Shown: positions 10,657 to 20,965 of the stretch, in pieces
Position numbering within the stretch: the first letter of the stretch is position 1
Layout of the letters: every line of letters begins with the position of its first letter
Assembly (NCBI GenBank): GCA_019009955.1
Contig: CM032230.1
Span: 123,322,001-123,386,000 of the forward strand
Length of the DNA: 64,000 nt
Source: Riptortus pedestris
Lineage: Eukaryota > Arthropoda > Insecta > Hemiptera > Alydidae
Direction of reading: 5' to 3'
Translations under genes and position numbers: made by a program
Notes under the pieces: model-generated
The model's database searches: none
What the model was told of the DNA's origin: nothing
What the model saw: only the letters and a program-made list of their open reading frames with translations

Positions 10657-10778
10657 GAACGGACCTCATTTTCGTCATCTCCTGGGTAGGATCGATGGAC
10701 ATTTGAGGAAATTTTTCAAAACTCGCGTCTTGAGTACGACCTCAATAGCTGATTTCCCTTAAGGGAAATCTGCTAAAA
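10079..10778 (-). mobile_element. HINE-like element, complete, reverse
   Basis: Reads in reverse from AAAAAGTCCGTC and hairpin ACGCAGGGGCTGCGT, through CTAAGCAGATTTCCC and CCGCCAGAGCTCACGGCGG, to a long TA tract (10568-10650, broken by one GA). It ends at the palindrome GATTTCCCTTAAGGGAAATC followed by TGCTAAAA. Confidence 0.75.
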
Positions 10779-11515
10779 ACAATAGGAAACGAAACATGAC
10801 GATTTTTCATTTCATGCTTCCCGAACAACCCCCACTCCTGTTCGGTACTAAAAATGTTAATAGAGCTTATAGTCAAAAATACGGAGTTTCGTTGATTTCG
10901 ATTTATTCTCCTATTCTCCTATTTAGTGTCCTATTATCTTATCCTTCGTTATACGGCAAAAGAGCATATAACAAAAATTACTTTAATTAACAAAACAAAC
11001 AACTTTTATCATATGCACGTTTACCGAAAAATGAATAGGTTACGAAATATCGCGATTTTATATTTCAAACCTCCCTTATAACCCCCGCTTCTGTTCGTAC
11101 CTCGAAATTTTAATATAGCTTAAAATCAGGGAGGTGTTAATACCAAATCACATTCAGAGTTTCGTTTAGTTCGGTTCAGTCTTTTGTGGCGTATAAAATT
11201 GTTGACTCTCACTACTGTTTTTGCGTATAACTCATTTATACTTTGGTATTCGACAAAAGTATGTATCACAAAAGTTACTCTAAATAACAAAATAAACAGC
11301 TTTTGTTATGTGCATATTTGCCGAAAAACCAATAGGAGACGAAATATCGCTATTTTTAATTTCAGGCCTCCTTTATAACCCCACTCCTGTTCGTCTCAGA
11401 GAATATTAATTCAGCCAGAAACCTAACCTGTTTTAGTAGTAAAATAAATACCAAGTTTCATAAAATTCGGTTAAGCCGCTTACGATTCTATAAAGGACAT
11501 ACACACAAACATTCA
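10779..11515 (-). mobile_element. Helitron fragment with ~290-bp units, reverse
   Basis: Reverse-complement relatives of the tandem units at 491-1110. CCCCCACTCCTGTTCG-like words occur near 10839, 11082 and 11378. Neither Helitron terminus is present. The open frame at 11184-11378 mirrors the repeat-derived one at 802-1011. The fragment lies exactly between two oppositely oriented HINE-like copies. Confidence 0.6.
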
Positions 11516-12087
11516 TTTTAGCAGATTTCCCTTAAGGGAAATCAGCTATTGAGGTCGTACTCATGACGCGAGTTTCGAAAAATTTCTTCAAATGTCCATC
11601 GATCCTACCCAGGAGATGACGAAAATGAGGTCCGTTCAAAATTTTATATATATATTTGTCTGTTAACGCTCTAGCGGTCGCAATAGTTTGATCGTTACCA
11701 AACTCGGAATTTAACCGTTTTATGTAAAAAGGAAGATCAAGTTCATTAATGGCTGAAATCGGACCAGTGGGGGTTTAAAGGGGGGGATTTTCGGAAAATT
11801 CAAAATATCTCCGTTATTATGCGTCGGATTGAAAAATTGTATAGAATCAATCTTATTGCAAATTAAATTTACTATAAATATTGTTCTATACATTTATTCT
11901 GTATCTTGAATATTAACCGAGATATTTGCATTTTTATTAAATTTGGGCCGATAACGGATTTTTAAATTTCCCGCCAAAAGCTAGTTCGGCCCTTTGCCGT
12001 AACTGTTCGGCTCGGAGATTTCTCTATTGTATACCTTCATGTGAGAAATCTGTTTAGTTTACGCAGCCCCTGCGTGACGGACTTTTT
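11516..12087 (+). mobile_element. HINE-like element, complete, forward
   Basis: TTTT then AGCAGATTTCCCTTAAGGG..., a very short TA core (11645-11656), TAACGCTCTAGCGGTC, the CCCGCCAAAAGCTAGTTCGGCC variant in place of CTCTGGCGGCC, and hairpin ACGCAG-CCC-CTGCGT with GACGGAC before TTTTT. The short core shows that core length varies between copies. Confidence 0.75.
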
Positions 12088-12407
12088 ATATATAAGAAGA
12101 TTAAAGCACTAATGAAGTGTTTGTCATTTGTAAAATTATGGGGATATTTTGAGGTTTATACAAATGTTGGTGGTACGAACAATGATGGCGATGAATATAA
12201 TACAATTTTAATTACATTTAATTGAAGAGCTATTTTAATTGAAGGGAGGCAATTTAAGGTGCGGTCAATGGAACGATCGCCAGACAACTTTGCTTCCTGA
12301 GCGACAGGACTGCATAAATTAGCAACTAAATTAATAAATAAATATCTCCATTAACGTCGATTTTATGCAACTACGGCATTTAGGGACCCATTATCCACAG
12401 GTTATCA
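12088..12407. other. Unassigned non-coding segment
   Basis: A+T-rich intron sequence with no recognised repeat or coding signal. Confidence 0.3.
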
Positions 12408-12985
12408 CTACCTAACGGGAAATCAGCCATTGAAGTTGTACTCAGGACGCCATTTTAGAAAAATGGCATAAAATGTCCATCGATCCTTCCCAGGAGATGA
12501 AGATGAGGTCCGTTACAAATATATATATGGTGTTGTTATTCTTTTTGGAGTTTTGGTCAATGTTGGTGAAAAAATCATAGTTTATGCCGATATTTCGAGA
12601 ATTTTTATTTTCTCTTCTTCAGGGCTGTAAAATTATAGGTATTACTTTATAATATTGCACATTGTTATTAAACTAGAGTGTAAAAGGGGGTGATTTTGCT
12701 ATTATTACTTACCAAGACTAAAGATACTTAAAAACTATTACACATAACTATTGCACTTAAGACTAGGGTTATAGTAACCTCCCTTGTTTTGTTTACACAG
12801 CAGGGTCACAACCTTATGTTTTGTATATCTATAGTACATTGTCTTTTGTTCGTTGAACTATATTATAATTATTAGAACTATTGTTATGTGTTTTTACAAT
12901 TGTTGTTATACACCAACATTGACCAAAACTCCAAAAAGAATAACAACACCATATATAAATATAACCTGGTCGAAAACATCAACAC

Positions 12986-13045
<60 letters not shown>

Positions 13046-13205
13046 CTGCTAGTGCTCTAGCGGTCGCAAGATTTTTCTTTGTTGATTTCTCAAGAGTTGT
13101 CTTTACCAAACTTGATAAATAAGCGTTTTATTTATAACTAAATATGAAGCTCGTTAACGGCTGAAATCGGACGGGTGTGAGGAAGGCTTAGGGGGATGAA
13201 TTTCG
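12408..13205 (+). mobile_element. HINE-like element interrupted by a MITE
   Basis: Starts at ACGGGAAATCAGCCATTGAAG (half palindrome) and runs to ACAAATATATATA at 12528. It resumes after the MITE with ATATATAAATATAACC..., a TA core (12993-13040), and GCTCTAGCGGTCGCAAG. It ends near AATTTCGAAAATTCGAAAC. The 3' end is missing. Confidence 0.6.
12529..12950. mobile_element. MITE with ~40-bp terminal inverted repeats
   Basis: Left arm GGTGTTGTTATTCTTTTTGG followed by AGTTTTGGTCAATGTTGGTG; the right arm at about 12911-12950 is its exact inverse. It is flanked on both sides by TATATA of the host HINE-like core, consistent with insertion at TA as in Tc1/mariner-type elements. 422 bp, no ORF. Confidence 0.75.
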
Positions 13206-13470
13206 AAAATTCGAAACATCATCATTATACACTAGACTACGCGACGTTTAGTTCACTTGATGTCTAGGACTTTCATCCTAATATCACAGGAACTGTCTGT
13301 CACACAGTCTTAAACTTTTCCATTTAACTCAGCTTTGTCCTAGGTTTAGCACATGGAGCGAAGGTTCACGTGTTGAACACCCCTAGCTGAAGAGACCCGA
13401 AAGGTCGAAACAAAGTTGTCCAAACATAACATTTCTGAAAGTGGGATCGAACTTTTATTTAGCTTTGCGG
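13206..13470 (+). repeat. Dispersed repeat with hammerhead-like core
   Basis: At 13387-13420: CTGAAGA, stem GACC/GGTC with loop CGAAA, GAAA, then CAA-AG-TTG and TC. This is the order of the hammerhead core around stems II and III. No stem I is evident, so activity is doubtful. The stretch CAGCTTTGTCCTAGGTTTAGCAC just upstream and the module itself recur in reverse at 44300-44420. Probably a decayed retroelement; Penelope-like is one possibility. Confidence 0.4.
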
Positions 13471-13816
13471 TTTCCAGGCCTTGAGATTAAATTTCCAAAT
13501 GGACTTTTTTTTCTAAATGAAACGGGTTTTTGGAGTACAGTATCACTGTGAGTTAATAATTATCTCATTTTAAAATAAAATGATATTTTATTTTCGGCAT
13601 GACTTTAAGTGTTAAGTCAGGTCTAAAGTAAATCTTTATTCAAAACTGTTGTCAGAATAGTAAATAATTTCAGAGAAACATGCTGAAAACTCTGAAACAA
13701 TTTCTGCCCATTGACTCCGCCTTTCCTTGTATTAGGAATTCAAATTAAATAAGAACTAATTAGACAGAAATTTAAATACGCTGGACGAATATTAATTTGA
13801 ATGAAAAATGACTTAC
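13471..13816. other. Intron sequence beside exon 1
   Basis: A+T-rich DNA with no recognised repeat. It contains the donor GTAAGT of the exon at 13817-13924. Confidence 0.4.
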
Positions 13817-13924
13817 ATTTCTGTCTTTCCCTTTACGGGGGGAATGTTTAAAATCTTGTTATCTTTATCTCTCTCTGGTTTTCTCTTTTCCGTCGACATC
13901 TCCTCGGCTGTGATATGCATGTTT
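13817..13924 (-). CDS. Unidentified gene, exon 1 of those seen
   Basis: A 108-nt exon with acceptor TTCTTTTTTCAG (ending at 13925) and donor AAT|GTAAGT. In the only frame that fits exon 2 it reads NMHITAEEMSTEKRKPERDK then DNKILNIPPVKGKTE, with Met completed across the junction. Its second codon is ATG, so translation could start here. The good acceptor shows at least one more exon upstream, possibly untranslated, which was not found. Joining the five exons gives about 264 residues, mostly charged and low in hydrophobics, with no signal peptide or membrane segment. Confidence 0.65.
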
Positions 13925-14420
13925 CTGAAAAAAGAAAAAAAATAATAATTTGAATAGTACGTCCAGACAAATATGAAAGTATGTAACATGTTTATTCACA
14001 TAGAAAGGAATTTAAAGCAGCTTTAACTAGAAAAGTCGCTGTCATAAATGATACTGAATAACTTCTTCGGGGTCTAAAGTCGACGATTATTTGCAATTTA
14101 AAATAAAGTAAGATGAACCGTCAGAATCATTTGCATATCCAGTTTGCGACTAGTCAATTTGAATATTCTGATAAAACATGTTTCCAAAGACATTTTCCAG
14201 TGTTTCCTAAATCCGGGTCGGAATTTAACAGCTGTCTAATGCTAATCAAAGGAATGACAGTTTGGAAAATACATTGTTGGCAACCATTATTGACACTAAA
14301 CATAACTGAAGTTTTCTTTTAATTTTGTTTTTTTTTTTCCTACTTATTTATACTTTTACTATTAAAATAACCAAAATTTCGACAGCTCACCTTTTACGAT
14401 GACACAGCTTACCCTGGACC
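13925..14420. other. Non-coding, upstream intron or flank
   Basis: A+T-rich sequence with no recognised element. A short open frame at 14113-14322 has no supporting motif. Confidence 0.3.
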
Positions 14421-15017
14421 TTTTAGCAGATTTCTCTTAAGGGAAATCAGCTGTTGAGGTCGTATTCATGACTCGATTTTCGAAAAATTTCCTCAATGTC
14501 CATCGAATCCCACCCAGTAGATGACGAAAATGAAGTATATACAAATTTATATATATGGTTTCAGTTACAGAAGCTCTACACGATTTGACTTAAGCAGTCT
14601 GAGTTTGCTAAAGTCTGGTGGAAATTCCACATGACAAACGTTTTATAAAACGAATAGGAGGTGGAGTTTAGAGAGGAGGAATTTCGAAAATTCTTAATAT
14701 CTTCGTTATTATGCTTCTGATCTGATTAAACCAATATTATTGCAAATGCAATGTACTATACAAATGTTTGTGTACGTTTTTTAATATCTTGATTATTAAA
14801 CAAGATATGGGCATTTTTTAGTATTCGGCCTTCAGTAAACCCCCAATCCTTCTGATGTCATATTAACTATAAGCTGTTTTATTATGAAATACATTATTTG
14901 AAGCCTTAATACCGAATATTGTTCACATTGAACATTTACGTTATGAGATAAATGCGAATACATGACGTACGTGGGAAATCTGTTTATTTAATGCAGCCCC
15001 TGCGTGACGGACGTTTT
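14421..15017 (+). mobile_element. HINE-like element, variant 2, forward
   Basis: 5' end TTTTAGCAGATTTCTCTTAAGGG and 3' end GCAGCCCCTGCGTGACGGACG are both present. The middle is divergent: a very short TA core near 14548-14557, no CTCTAGCGG block, and the variant-2 tail AAACCCCCAATCC...TTTGAAGCC...GAACATTTACG. It shows that variant 2 uses the same termini. Confidence 0.65.
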
Positions 15018-16025
15018 AAATTGAATGTTGTTGGCTTTGTTTATGACTTATGATTTCATAATATAAGTGTAAAATTCATAGTCACAAGAAATACAACTTA
15101 GGCTTAATTTTTGCTTATCCGCTCTGAGACAAATAAAAGTATTTAAGGCAATAATAAAATATTTTCAAATCTTACCAACACTCATTAGTGTTTTAAAACA
15201 AACGTTTCTCCCTATGTGGATTTACATTGCTATGTTTAAAATTATTCACCTAAGTCAATATAAAACTATAAACCTTGCTGAACAATGTTAATGAATTCAT
15301 TATCCACCCAATGCAAATTTTAAATGTCATGGACAAATTCAATAAATTTTCCAGGTAACTTGTTGACAATGTAACTCTATCAACTCTATTAAATTCGATT
15401 TCTATTAAATTGCCCTATAATTTTGTTTATTAGGGTGTAATTTATCATTTCATAAATCGTGTAGTTGTTTTGCAGATTTTCAATCGATATTCTTAATTCT
15501 AGTGATGATTATGAAAATACTCACTCTGAATCATTGAAATGTAAATTAACGTTAAACAATGAAAACTACGAATTATTACAAAAGTTAATGATGTTCTCAT
15601 TGGACAAAACGTAAAAAAATTCAACGTTAAACCTGACATTTGCTTTTTTAAAGGTGGGTTTGATGTATAATCATCAGAACCAGTTGGGCTACGAGGCAAG
15701 TGAAATGAGGAAGCTCTACGTGAGATGAATGAAAGTAGAATTTAAATGAAAGCAGCCTTGGTGACAATCATCATGATGAAGTCAATAGCGCTATGCTACA
15801 AAATGATATTTCTTCTCTGCCAGAGGGTTAAAGATATGTTCATCATTCTAATTCATATGCGCTGAACGCAGAACTGAAATCAGATTTTGTCACGAAATTA
15901 ATGGGAAAATGTTATGTATGTGTAAAGGTTATCAAGGATAGTGCTATTAAGTACTTTGAACTAAGAACGTGAGAATATTTTGAGAACTTAATGTGCATAC
16001 TCTGGGATAAAAACTTTTATATATT
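15018..16025. other. Unassigned non-coding segment
   Basis: About 1 kb of A+T-rich DNA without a recognised gene or repeat. The frame at 15499-15699 lacks splice context or motif. Confidence 0.3.
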
Positions 16026-16237
16026 TACTAATGTCCATGTTTTGCTACTAAGGCTAATTGGGACGGGTTATCTACAGATTACCACCCTTTTCTAGCCAGG
16101 GTGGAACTAAGGATTTTATTTAATGAATTCCGACACTAATTAAATTCCTTCGTCCAGGCGGGAATCGAACTCGCCACTCTAGGTTTACCATGTGTGGTTT
16201 AGGCGAATGCTTTATCTGGCTTGGCCAACCGAGCCCC
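16026..16237 (-). mobile_element. tRNA-derived SINE, copy 2
   Basis: Minus-strand head GGGGCTCGGTTGGCCAAGCC, B box GAGTTCGATTCCCGCCTGG (close to the Pol III consensus), then CCACCCTGGCTAGAAAAGGG and the GGTAATCTGTAGATAACCCG body shared by the family. No clear A-rich tail remains. Confidence 0.8.
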
Positions 16238-16256
16238 TAATTATTATTCTTAAGTA

Positions 16257-16680
16257 TTATGTTACCACTCTAGCAGCCGGAGTTTTTGGTAGATCGTTAG
16301 CGAGCTCGATATTTAAATGTTTCATGTAAAACTAAAGATCAAGTTCGTTAACGGCTGAAACCGGACCAGAGGGGAGGGGCAGTCAGAGAGGGAAATCGAA
16401 AATTCAAAATATGCCCATTATTCGTTGTTTTAAACTTCGTCGCTAGGAATTTATCACAGTTGTCGAGTGTGGCATATCTCAGAGGTGTCATTTCTGTGGT
16501 AGTCCACAATATTTCGCACATATTCCAATCGGCTTTGTCCTTTGGTCGTATTATGTGTAGGCTCGTGGGTGCTCCTAATGCATAATGTGTTTGTGTGTGA
16601 GTGCATATTTAATTTACTATAATGTTGTTGTATTCACTATTTTAGCCTATCTTGAATATTAACAAATATATTTGCCCTTT
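16257..16680 (+). mobile_element. HINE-like fragment with internal insertion
   Basis: Begins at TGTTACCACTCTAGCAGC and proceeds to CAAAATATGCCCATTATTCG near 16432. It resumes with TTTAATTTACTATAATGTTG at about 16613 and ends at ATTTGCCCTTTT, exactly where the next copy starts. Confidence 0.55.
16432..16612. repeat. ~180-bp insert inside a HINE-like fragment
   Basis: Sequence foreign to the family, starting near TTGTTTTAAACTTCGTCGC and ending near TGTGAGTGCATA. It contains CGGCTTTGTCC, weakly like the repeats at 13326 and 44400. Its ends show no clear duplication. Confidence 0.4.
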
Positions 16681-16799
16681 TAGGAGATTTCCCTAGAGGG
16701 AAATCAGCTATTGAGATCGTACTCATGATGCGATTTTCGAAAAATTTCTTCAAATGTTCATCGATCCTACCCAGGAGATGACGAAAATGAAGTCCGTTC

Positions 16800-16835
<36 letters not shown>

Positions 16836-17381
16836 CTGTTAACGCTCTAGCGGTCGCAATTTTTGTTTGATCGTTACCAAACTCGGAATTTAATCGTTTT
16901 ATGTAAAAAGGAAGATCAAGTTCGTTAATGGCTGAAATCGGACCAGTGGGAGGGGGGGATTTTTGAAAATACAAAATATCTCCGTTATTATGCGTCGGAT
17001 CGAAAAATGGTATAGAATGAATCGTATTGCAAATTTAATTTACTATAAATATTGTTTTATACATTTATTCTGTATCTTGAATATTAACCGAGATATTTGC
17101 ATTTGTATTCTGCGGGTGGTCGGCAGGAGTTGGCTATGTTCGGACTTTCCGCCGAGAGCTCTGGCGGCCATTTCCATAACTATTCGTCCCTCGTGAATAG
17201 GTTTAGAGGTTAGGTTAACTGTTTTTTGGGGCTAGAAACTACTGGGTTATTACGCCCTAAATAATGTTTTAGGTTTAGAGGTTTCTTACTACTACAGTTG
17301 TTATTAGGCAGATTTCTCTATTGTAAAACTTCACGTGGGAAATCTGCTTAGTTTACGCAGCCCCTGCGTGACGGACTTTTT
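16677..17381 (+). mobile_element. HINE-like element, complete, forward, with 72-bp segment
   Basis: Complete copy: 5' palindrome with one change (CCCTAGAGGG), TA core 16806-16831, CTCTAGCGGTCGC, CCGCCGAGAGCTCTGGCGG, hairpin ACGCAG-CCC-CTGCGT and TTTTTT. It carries the extra segment bounded by GGTTTAGAGGTT at about 17200-17285. Confidence 0.75.
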
Positions 17382-17382
17382 T

Positions 17383-17720
17383 AATTTACTGGTACCAGTA
17401 AACCCCCACTTTTAGCTATTGCACGTTATCAATAAGTACGTATATCATGAAACGTCTTATTCCAAGCAAAAATACAAAACGGACTTTTACTATGAGAGAT
17501 ATATGGAAATATGCCGTGAGATTTATGCCTTGTGCATTCACATCTTACGTTTTTAACTGGAAAATCATTATTTTAACAATATCATAATCGGTATTTCACC
17601 ATTTCATTCAACAATAATAAACCCCAAATTCTACTCATCGGATTTTTAGTTAGAAATAGAAATTATCTGGAGAGATGAGATCACTTGAAGCATGCGAGAA
17701 ATCTGCTTAGTTTACACAGG
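17383..17720 (+). mobile_element. HINE-like 3' fragment, divergent
   Basis: TACCAGTAAACCCCCACTTT and a variant-2-like middle, then GAGAAATCTGCTTAGTTTACACAGGC, broken inside the hairpin. Confidence 0.4.
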
Positions 17721-17734
17721 CACTATGAGTTTGT

Positions 17735-17812
17735 CACTAAATAAATTCCAATTTTCCAGGTGGGAATAGAACCCCAAGGCTGTAGGTTTGCCATGTTCCA
17801 AACGGAAAACAT
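17735..17812 (-). mobile_element. SINE fragment, copy 3
   Basis: TTTGTCACTAAATAAATTCC...CCAGGTGGGAATAGAACCCC...TAGGTTTGCCATG aligns with the SINE from mid-body to the B box. Both ends are missing. Confidence 0.6.
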
Positions 17813-18377
17813 TAAAAATTATCGCATATGGTATTCCGAAGATTACACGTAAATACCATACTCAGGTGTTACAGGCTGGAAAGTATTTTAAGACGGATAT
17901 TACGTAAGTTTTTTCAGGTCCAGCCGGAGCAAGCATGAAGAGGAACCAATAGAGAATATGCCGTTTGCATCCGTAATTATGTACCTGATATTTGGACACA
18001 GCTACTCTATAGCCGCTAATAATTCTTGTTCAAAGTTGACGGCTGTTTTGACGTTTCGAACGTGAGAAAATTCTCGATGGGGCTGCCTTGAAATCTCACG
18101 GACTAACTTGAATTTTCACGGTAGAGCTACAAGCTAGCTGCCATTGTTCACAAATGAAGAAACTCAATGGCATACGTCTCGTGTTCAATGCGATCGTCTT
18201 CAACATTAAAGTAATGTTCTAGGGATGCGTTGTCGTAATTGAGCGGTAACAGTAAAAATAACTTTCAATAAAAACGTTCGATAAATCCTCATGATATATT
18301 CACATGAGTAGTAAGGGGCGGGGCTCGCTTTTTAGGTTCAAATTTCTGTAAGAACAATGTTTATAATGTCATAATAG
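17813..18377. other. Unassigned non-coding segment
   Basis: No repeat or gene recognised. Slightly richer in CpG near 18040-18230 than its surroundings. Confidence 0.3.
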
Positions 18378-18500
18378 TCCGTCACGCAAATTCGCGTGAA
18401 CTAAGCATATTTCCTTCGTGCTAGAATGATATTCAAAATGTCATAACAGTAAGACTCGGGTGTTACTGAAGATTGGAACCTCTATCTGGCCAATCAATCA
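18378..18500 (-). mobile_element. HINE-like 3'-end fragment, reverse
   Basis: TAGTCCGTCACGCAAATTCGCGTGAACTAAGCATATTTCC: the 3' end in reverse with a changed hairpin (CGCAAATTCGCG). Similarity fades quickly. Confidence 0.45.
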
Positions 18501-18728
18501 TATAACATGCAAATTACAGAGAAATGTGAAGAACAACAATGATAGGGGATTACTTTAGGTTAAGCTGACGATTAGGTTAAAATATATACTTGGAGGGAAA
18601 AAACCCTTAATTTCAGTAGAGTACCACACACAGAATTATCCTGTCTACTTGGGTAAACTAATGTATCCGGTTAAATAAAGTATAAATTCTGAGTTGGTAT
18701 TCTGTCAGGTGGGAGTGACTTCTATTGT

Positions 18729-18975
18729 AGGTAGGATGTAAAAATTGACTACGCTTCCACTATGACAAGTTATTAAAACGGCAGAGCGCTTTCCAGTCCA
18801 GCTCCAAGAGCCTTCAGGTCAACATCGAAGGCCTTCGGGCACTGACGATGATGCACATCATCGAAAGCGCACTGCCGTTAAATATTTTTTTTAATTTTAT
18901 TTATTGCTTACAAGGATTTCCCTTATAGCAAGGAGTTGGCCTTATATAATGAGGTTAGTTTTTCTATGTTAGTAG

Positions 18976-19030
<55 letters not shown>

Positions 19031-19116
19031 TTTTACAAACTAGAATAGAGTATAACTGGACGGCCGTTTTAATAAATTGTCATAGTGGAAGCGTAGCCAA
19101 TTTTTTCATCCTACCT
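18729..19116. mobile_element. MITE with ~50-bp TIRs and inner hairpin
   Basis: The outer arms (AGGTAGGATGTAAAAATTGA... and its inverse ending 19116) match over about 50 bases with few changes, including CTACGCTTCCACTATGACAA. Inside is a second inverted pair, AACGGCAGAGCGCTTTC (about 18777) with GAAAGCGCACTGCCGTT (about 18863), enclosing CTGACGA-T-GATG...CATC-GAAA at 18842-18866. A TA tract lies at 18979-19022. Terminal duplication not clear. No ORF. Confidence 0.7.
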
Positions 19117-19800
19117 TAAGTATAAATTACAATACACATTATCATAATATACATTTCTAGCTATAGAAATTATATTACCATTAAGAGGATTGTTAGTTTA
19201 ATTGTTAGTTGTGGCGTAAACATGCTAGTAGTTCATATAGATATGTTACGGTTGAGCTACTGGATTTTCAGTACTTTTTAGAGAATACGGAGTACATCCA
19301 TATTCATATCGCATGTACGCAGGAAGCAACGGGTGTAAAATCTACTCATCAATTGATTAATATGTCTAAAAATAGCAAAGCGTAAATAACAATTAGTTTC
19401 TTATTTTTCACAAAAAGCAACGGTCGAACGGAGTTCTCCCTCGTTCCGGCATTAGCACACCTAACTTTTAAATTATGTTAATTTGGATGGTATCATATTA
19501 TTAGATTACAATAAAATATTAATTTATTCCCATTGGAATTCAATTTAGTCATATTGAATCTTTTTTTTTGTTGAGAAGGGAGGAAGTTCTGATGTGCTTT
19601 ATGGAAATAATTTCTCCGTCCATCACATTTTTTATAAAGCCTTGTTACTCCAGAGGAAATATAAAACGGCCAACAAAGGGTGTTTTTTAATTGATACTGC
19701 AGTATTGCTAGGTTCTATAAATTATTTGCCTTTATAAAGGCCTGGAACAAAAAATAGAACTGAGCGAATTTAATTCTCTGCTTTTATTGTCAGGATTAAC
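19117..19800 (+). repeat. Dispersed repeat family E, plus copy
   Basis: Collinear with the reverse complement of 31840-32640. Shared words include CATTTCTAGCTATAGAAAT, the GAGAATACGGAGTACATCC region, GGTGTAAAATCT, TCTCCCTCGTT and GGTATCATATTATTAG. It also shares the TTTATAAAG/CTGCAGTAT region. No ORF. Class unknown. Confidence 0.6.
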
Positions 19801-20001
19801 CTCCGTGTATGTATTTGAGTTACTTTCTTTTGTGGATGGGAGCCATAGTTAACCAAGCTTAGTAAAATTTAATATTCTTCGCCAAAACAAAATAGGAATA
19901 GTTATTTTCATCACTAGTACGCAAAGTGTATCTTTTCTGTACGAGGTCGAGTTTCACGTACGAGGCGAAGCAGAGTTCGGGTATAAGACCGAGTACAGAT
20001 A

Positions 20002-20100
20002 TAATTTCCCTTGCCCAGGCGAGAATCGAACTCGCCACTCTAGGTTTACCATATGGGATAAAGGTCAACGCTTTAACTCGCATGGCTAACCTGAGCCCCT
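20002..20100 (-). mobile_element. SINE head fragment, copy 4
   Basis: tRNA-related half only: minus strand GGGGCTCAGGTTAGCCATGC, then GTTAAAGCGTTGACC, AACCTAGAGTGGCGAGTTCG and ATTCTCGCCTGGGCAAGGG. Best-preserved A/B-box pair in the window. Confidence 0.75.
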
Positions 20101-20809
20101 TTTATTCTTATAAAAAAAAAATCAGAAGATAAAGATTTGAATTCTAAAATATGAAACATATGTTTATTAAACTGCAAAGGTTATTCAACAGATAAATAGA
20201 ATAGGCAATAGACCTATAATTTAAAATTAATATTTATTGTGCAATTTTCATTGTTACTTATATTAATACCTTTTTGCGGTATTGATTGCTTAATTATTGA
20301 CAAATTTTTGTTCGTTGTGCATTCTACTACATCTTTTTCAACTCTAAAAAGGTCATCTACTGCAAAATAATCATCATTTTCAATTTTTTCCATTCACAGA
20401 AGTTACTATACTCAGCTTCATACTTATGACCGGATTTCTTCGGAATTAATTCACTAACAGCTATGTTTGCTTCATTTAAAATATCTTCCGGAATATTTGA
20501 ACACGCTCTATTATTAAACATTGTTTTGATTTAATAAATACAGGTTAAGTAAGTATGCAATATACAATGAATGATAGTATAATGAGGAATATTCCAATAA
20601 CAGCTCTTACTTTTCTGTACTACTAAAGAAAAGTATCACTTTGCGTACTCAAACGATACACTGAAAACACATGTTATTTTAACAGTATAATGAAAATAGA
20701 CATTTTATAATATAATAGGCCTTGTAAAATTAAATAAAAATGTATCAAACAACATTTTCTGTGTAAACAAAGCAGACAAGCTACTAATCTGACTCCATGC
20801 ATCCCCTAT
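20101..20809. other. Unassigned non-coding segment
   Basis: A+T-rich, no recognised repeat or gene. Confidence 0.3.
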
Positions 20810-20965
20810 TTTTTCCACGAGTTCTATGTAAAACAGGGATTATAATGGAAGTTGCACGTGAGATGTTTAGAGAAAATCGTGAACTCGAAGAGAAAATCGA
20901 ATTAAAAGGAGTGGGGGTTAGAGAAGTTTGAAAAATTAAAAATGCAAATAAATGCATAAGAAACA
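20810..20965 (+). mobile_element. HINE-like fragment, forward, weak
   Basis: TCTATGTAAAACAGGG...GAAAATCG...GGAGTGGGGGTTAGAG...AATGCAAATAAATGC follows the middle of the element loosely. Confidence 0.35.

Larger units (their letters stand above)
7541..13816 (-). other. Intron 1 of the unidentified gene
   Basis: A 6.3-kb intron, expanded almost entirely by transposable elements: HINE-like copies in both orientations, a Helitron fragment and a MITE, listed separately. Confidence 0.55.

Noticed and set aside
20002..20100. Functional tRNA gene
   Set aside because: A and B boxes are tRNA-like, but the sequence is one of seven SINE copies and does not fold into a full cloverleaf by eye.
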